Assembly (NCBI GenBank): GCA_024036415.1
Contig: JAMWET010003602.1
Span: 124,001-188,000, forward strand
DNA: 64,000 bases
Reading direction: 5' to 3'
Origin: Prochilodus magdalenae
Lineage: Eukaryota > Chordata > Actinopteri > Characiformes > Prochilodontidae
The first letter of the stretch is position 1. Each line of letters starts with the position of its first letter. Of the stretch, positions 63,626-64,000 are shown piece after piece. A program made the translations under genes and the position numbers. The notes beneath the pieces are model-generated. The model was given only the letters and a program-made list of their open reading frames with translations, did not search any database and had not been told where the DNA came from.

Positions 63626-64000
63626 CACTGTTTAATTTTTATTCAAGCACATCTGTGTGTATTAAACAGTGCTGAACTACAGCTGATGACAATTTCTGAC
63701 TCTGTCAAAGAACCAACTCTGCATTATTTCGCCTGCAGGTTCTTTCAGAAAGATCAGTTACCGTCAAAGTGGCATTTCACACAACCAGTCGGACCAGAAT
63801 CAGAAGCTCTGGATGTAAAGGAAAAGCACTGCTCTTCACTAACCAGGGTGTAGATTAAAACACTATATATATAGACCTCTAAAGTCTAGATCAGGACTTT
63901 CTGGCCATGTCTTTAAACACTGGGAATGTAGCATCAGTCTCCCAAATGCCAAATGCCTCAGCCATGCTGTTCAAAACACTCTAAAGCTGCAATGCGGAGG
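63626..64000. other. lpcat1 intron 1, distal end of window
   Basis: Unique-looking sequence; no CpG island and no exon 1 signature, so the lpcat1 promoter should lie beyond the window. Confidence 0.5.

Overview
The window is vertebrate nuclear DNA, almost certainly from a ray-finned (teleost) fish. Coding sequence is split into short exons with consensus GT/AG splice sites. Two vertebrate gene families are recognisable. The rest is dominated by microsatellites, minisatellites and many decayed Tc1/mariner-type DNA transposons of the kind common in fish genomes. Some repeat families look like ones common in ostariophysan fish, but the species cannot be named from sequence alone. No prokaryotic, viral or operon-like system was found.

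Two genes are supported, and they converge. (1) nrsn1 (neurensin-1), plus strand: two coding exons, 19633-19830 and 22003-22428, giving a complete 207-residue two-pass vesicle membrane protein. A CpG-rich, TATA- and NRF1-site-containing block near 14.64-14.96 kb is the best candidate for its promoter. A 54-codon ORF at 18899-19063, upstream of the start-codon exon, carries a second, diverged copy of the nrsn1 C-terminal exon end. (2) lpcat1 (lysophosphatidylcholine acyltransferase 1), minus strand: thirteen consecutive coding exons from 52173 down to the stop at 35961, all in phase, giving 485 residues. These correspond to exons 2-14 of the human gene; exon 1 was not found and should lie beyond 64000.

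Layout. 1-14.6 kb: intergenic, with tandem arrays (AGCAAC type 2.05-2.57 kb; TCAC type 4.6-5.4 and 6.3-7.2 kb), an IS630/Tc1-like element (about 7.88-10.11 kb) carrying a nested TA-flanked 529-bp element, and several balanced-composition stretches that look like conserved non-coding DNA (1-440, 5.58-6.27, 11.64-12.0 kb). 14.6-22.6 kb: nrsn1 with an AGAACC/GGTTCT repeat array (15.35-16.78 kb), a (TA)44 tract and Tc1-type elements. 22.6-35.9 kb: gene desert between the two 3' ends, with candidate regulatory blocks at 24.9-25.24, 28.94-29.80 and 31.88-32.49 kb, and a hairpin made of facing transposon ends around a (TA)n tract at 26.2-26.3 kb. 35.96-52.17 kb: lpcat1 exons. 52.17-64 kb: lpcat1 intron 1, repeat-rich, ending in a 16-copy 54-bp minisatellite (62.75-63.63 kb).

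The two genes have no evident functional connection: nrsn1 is a neuronal vesicle protein and lpcat1 an ER/lipid-droplet phospholipid-remodelling enzyme. Most interesting are the orphan nrsn1 terminal-exon copy, a 35-nt lpcat1 microexon followed by a ~255-nt pyrimidine tract in the transcript, the AGAACC array upstream of nrsn1, and the candidate conserved blocks. Statements about conservation are inference and need alignment.
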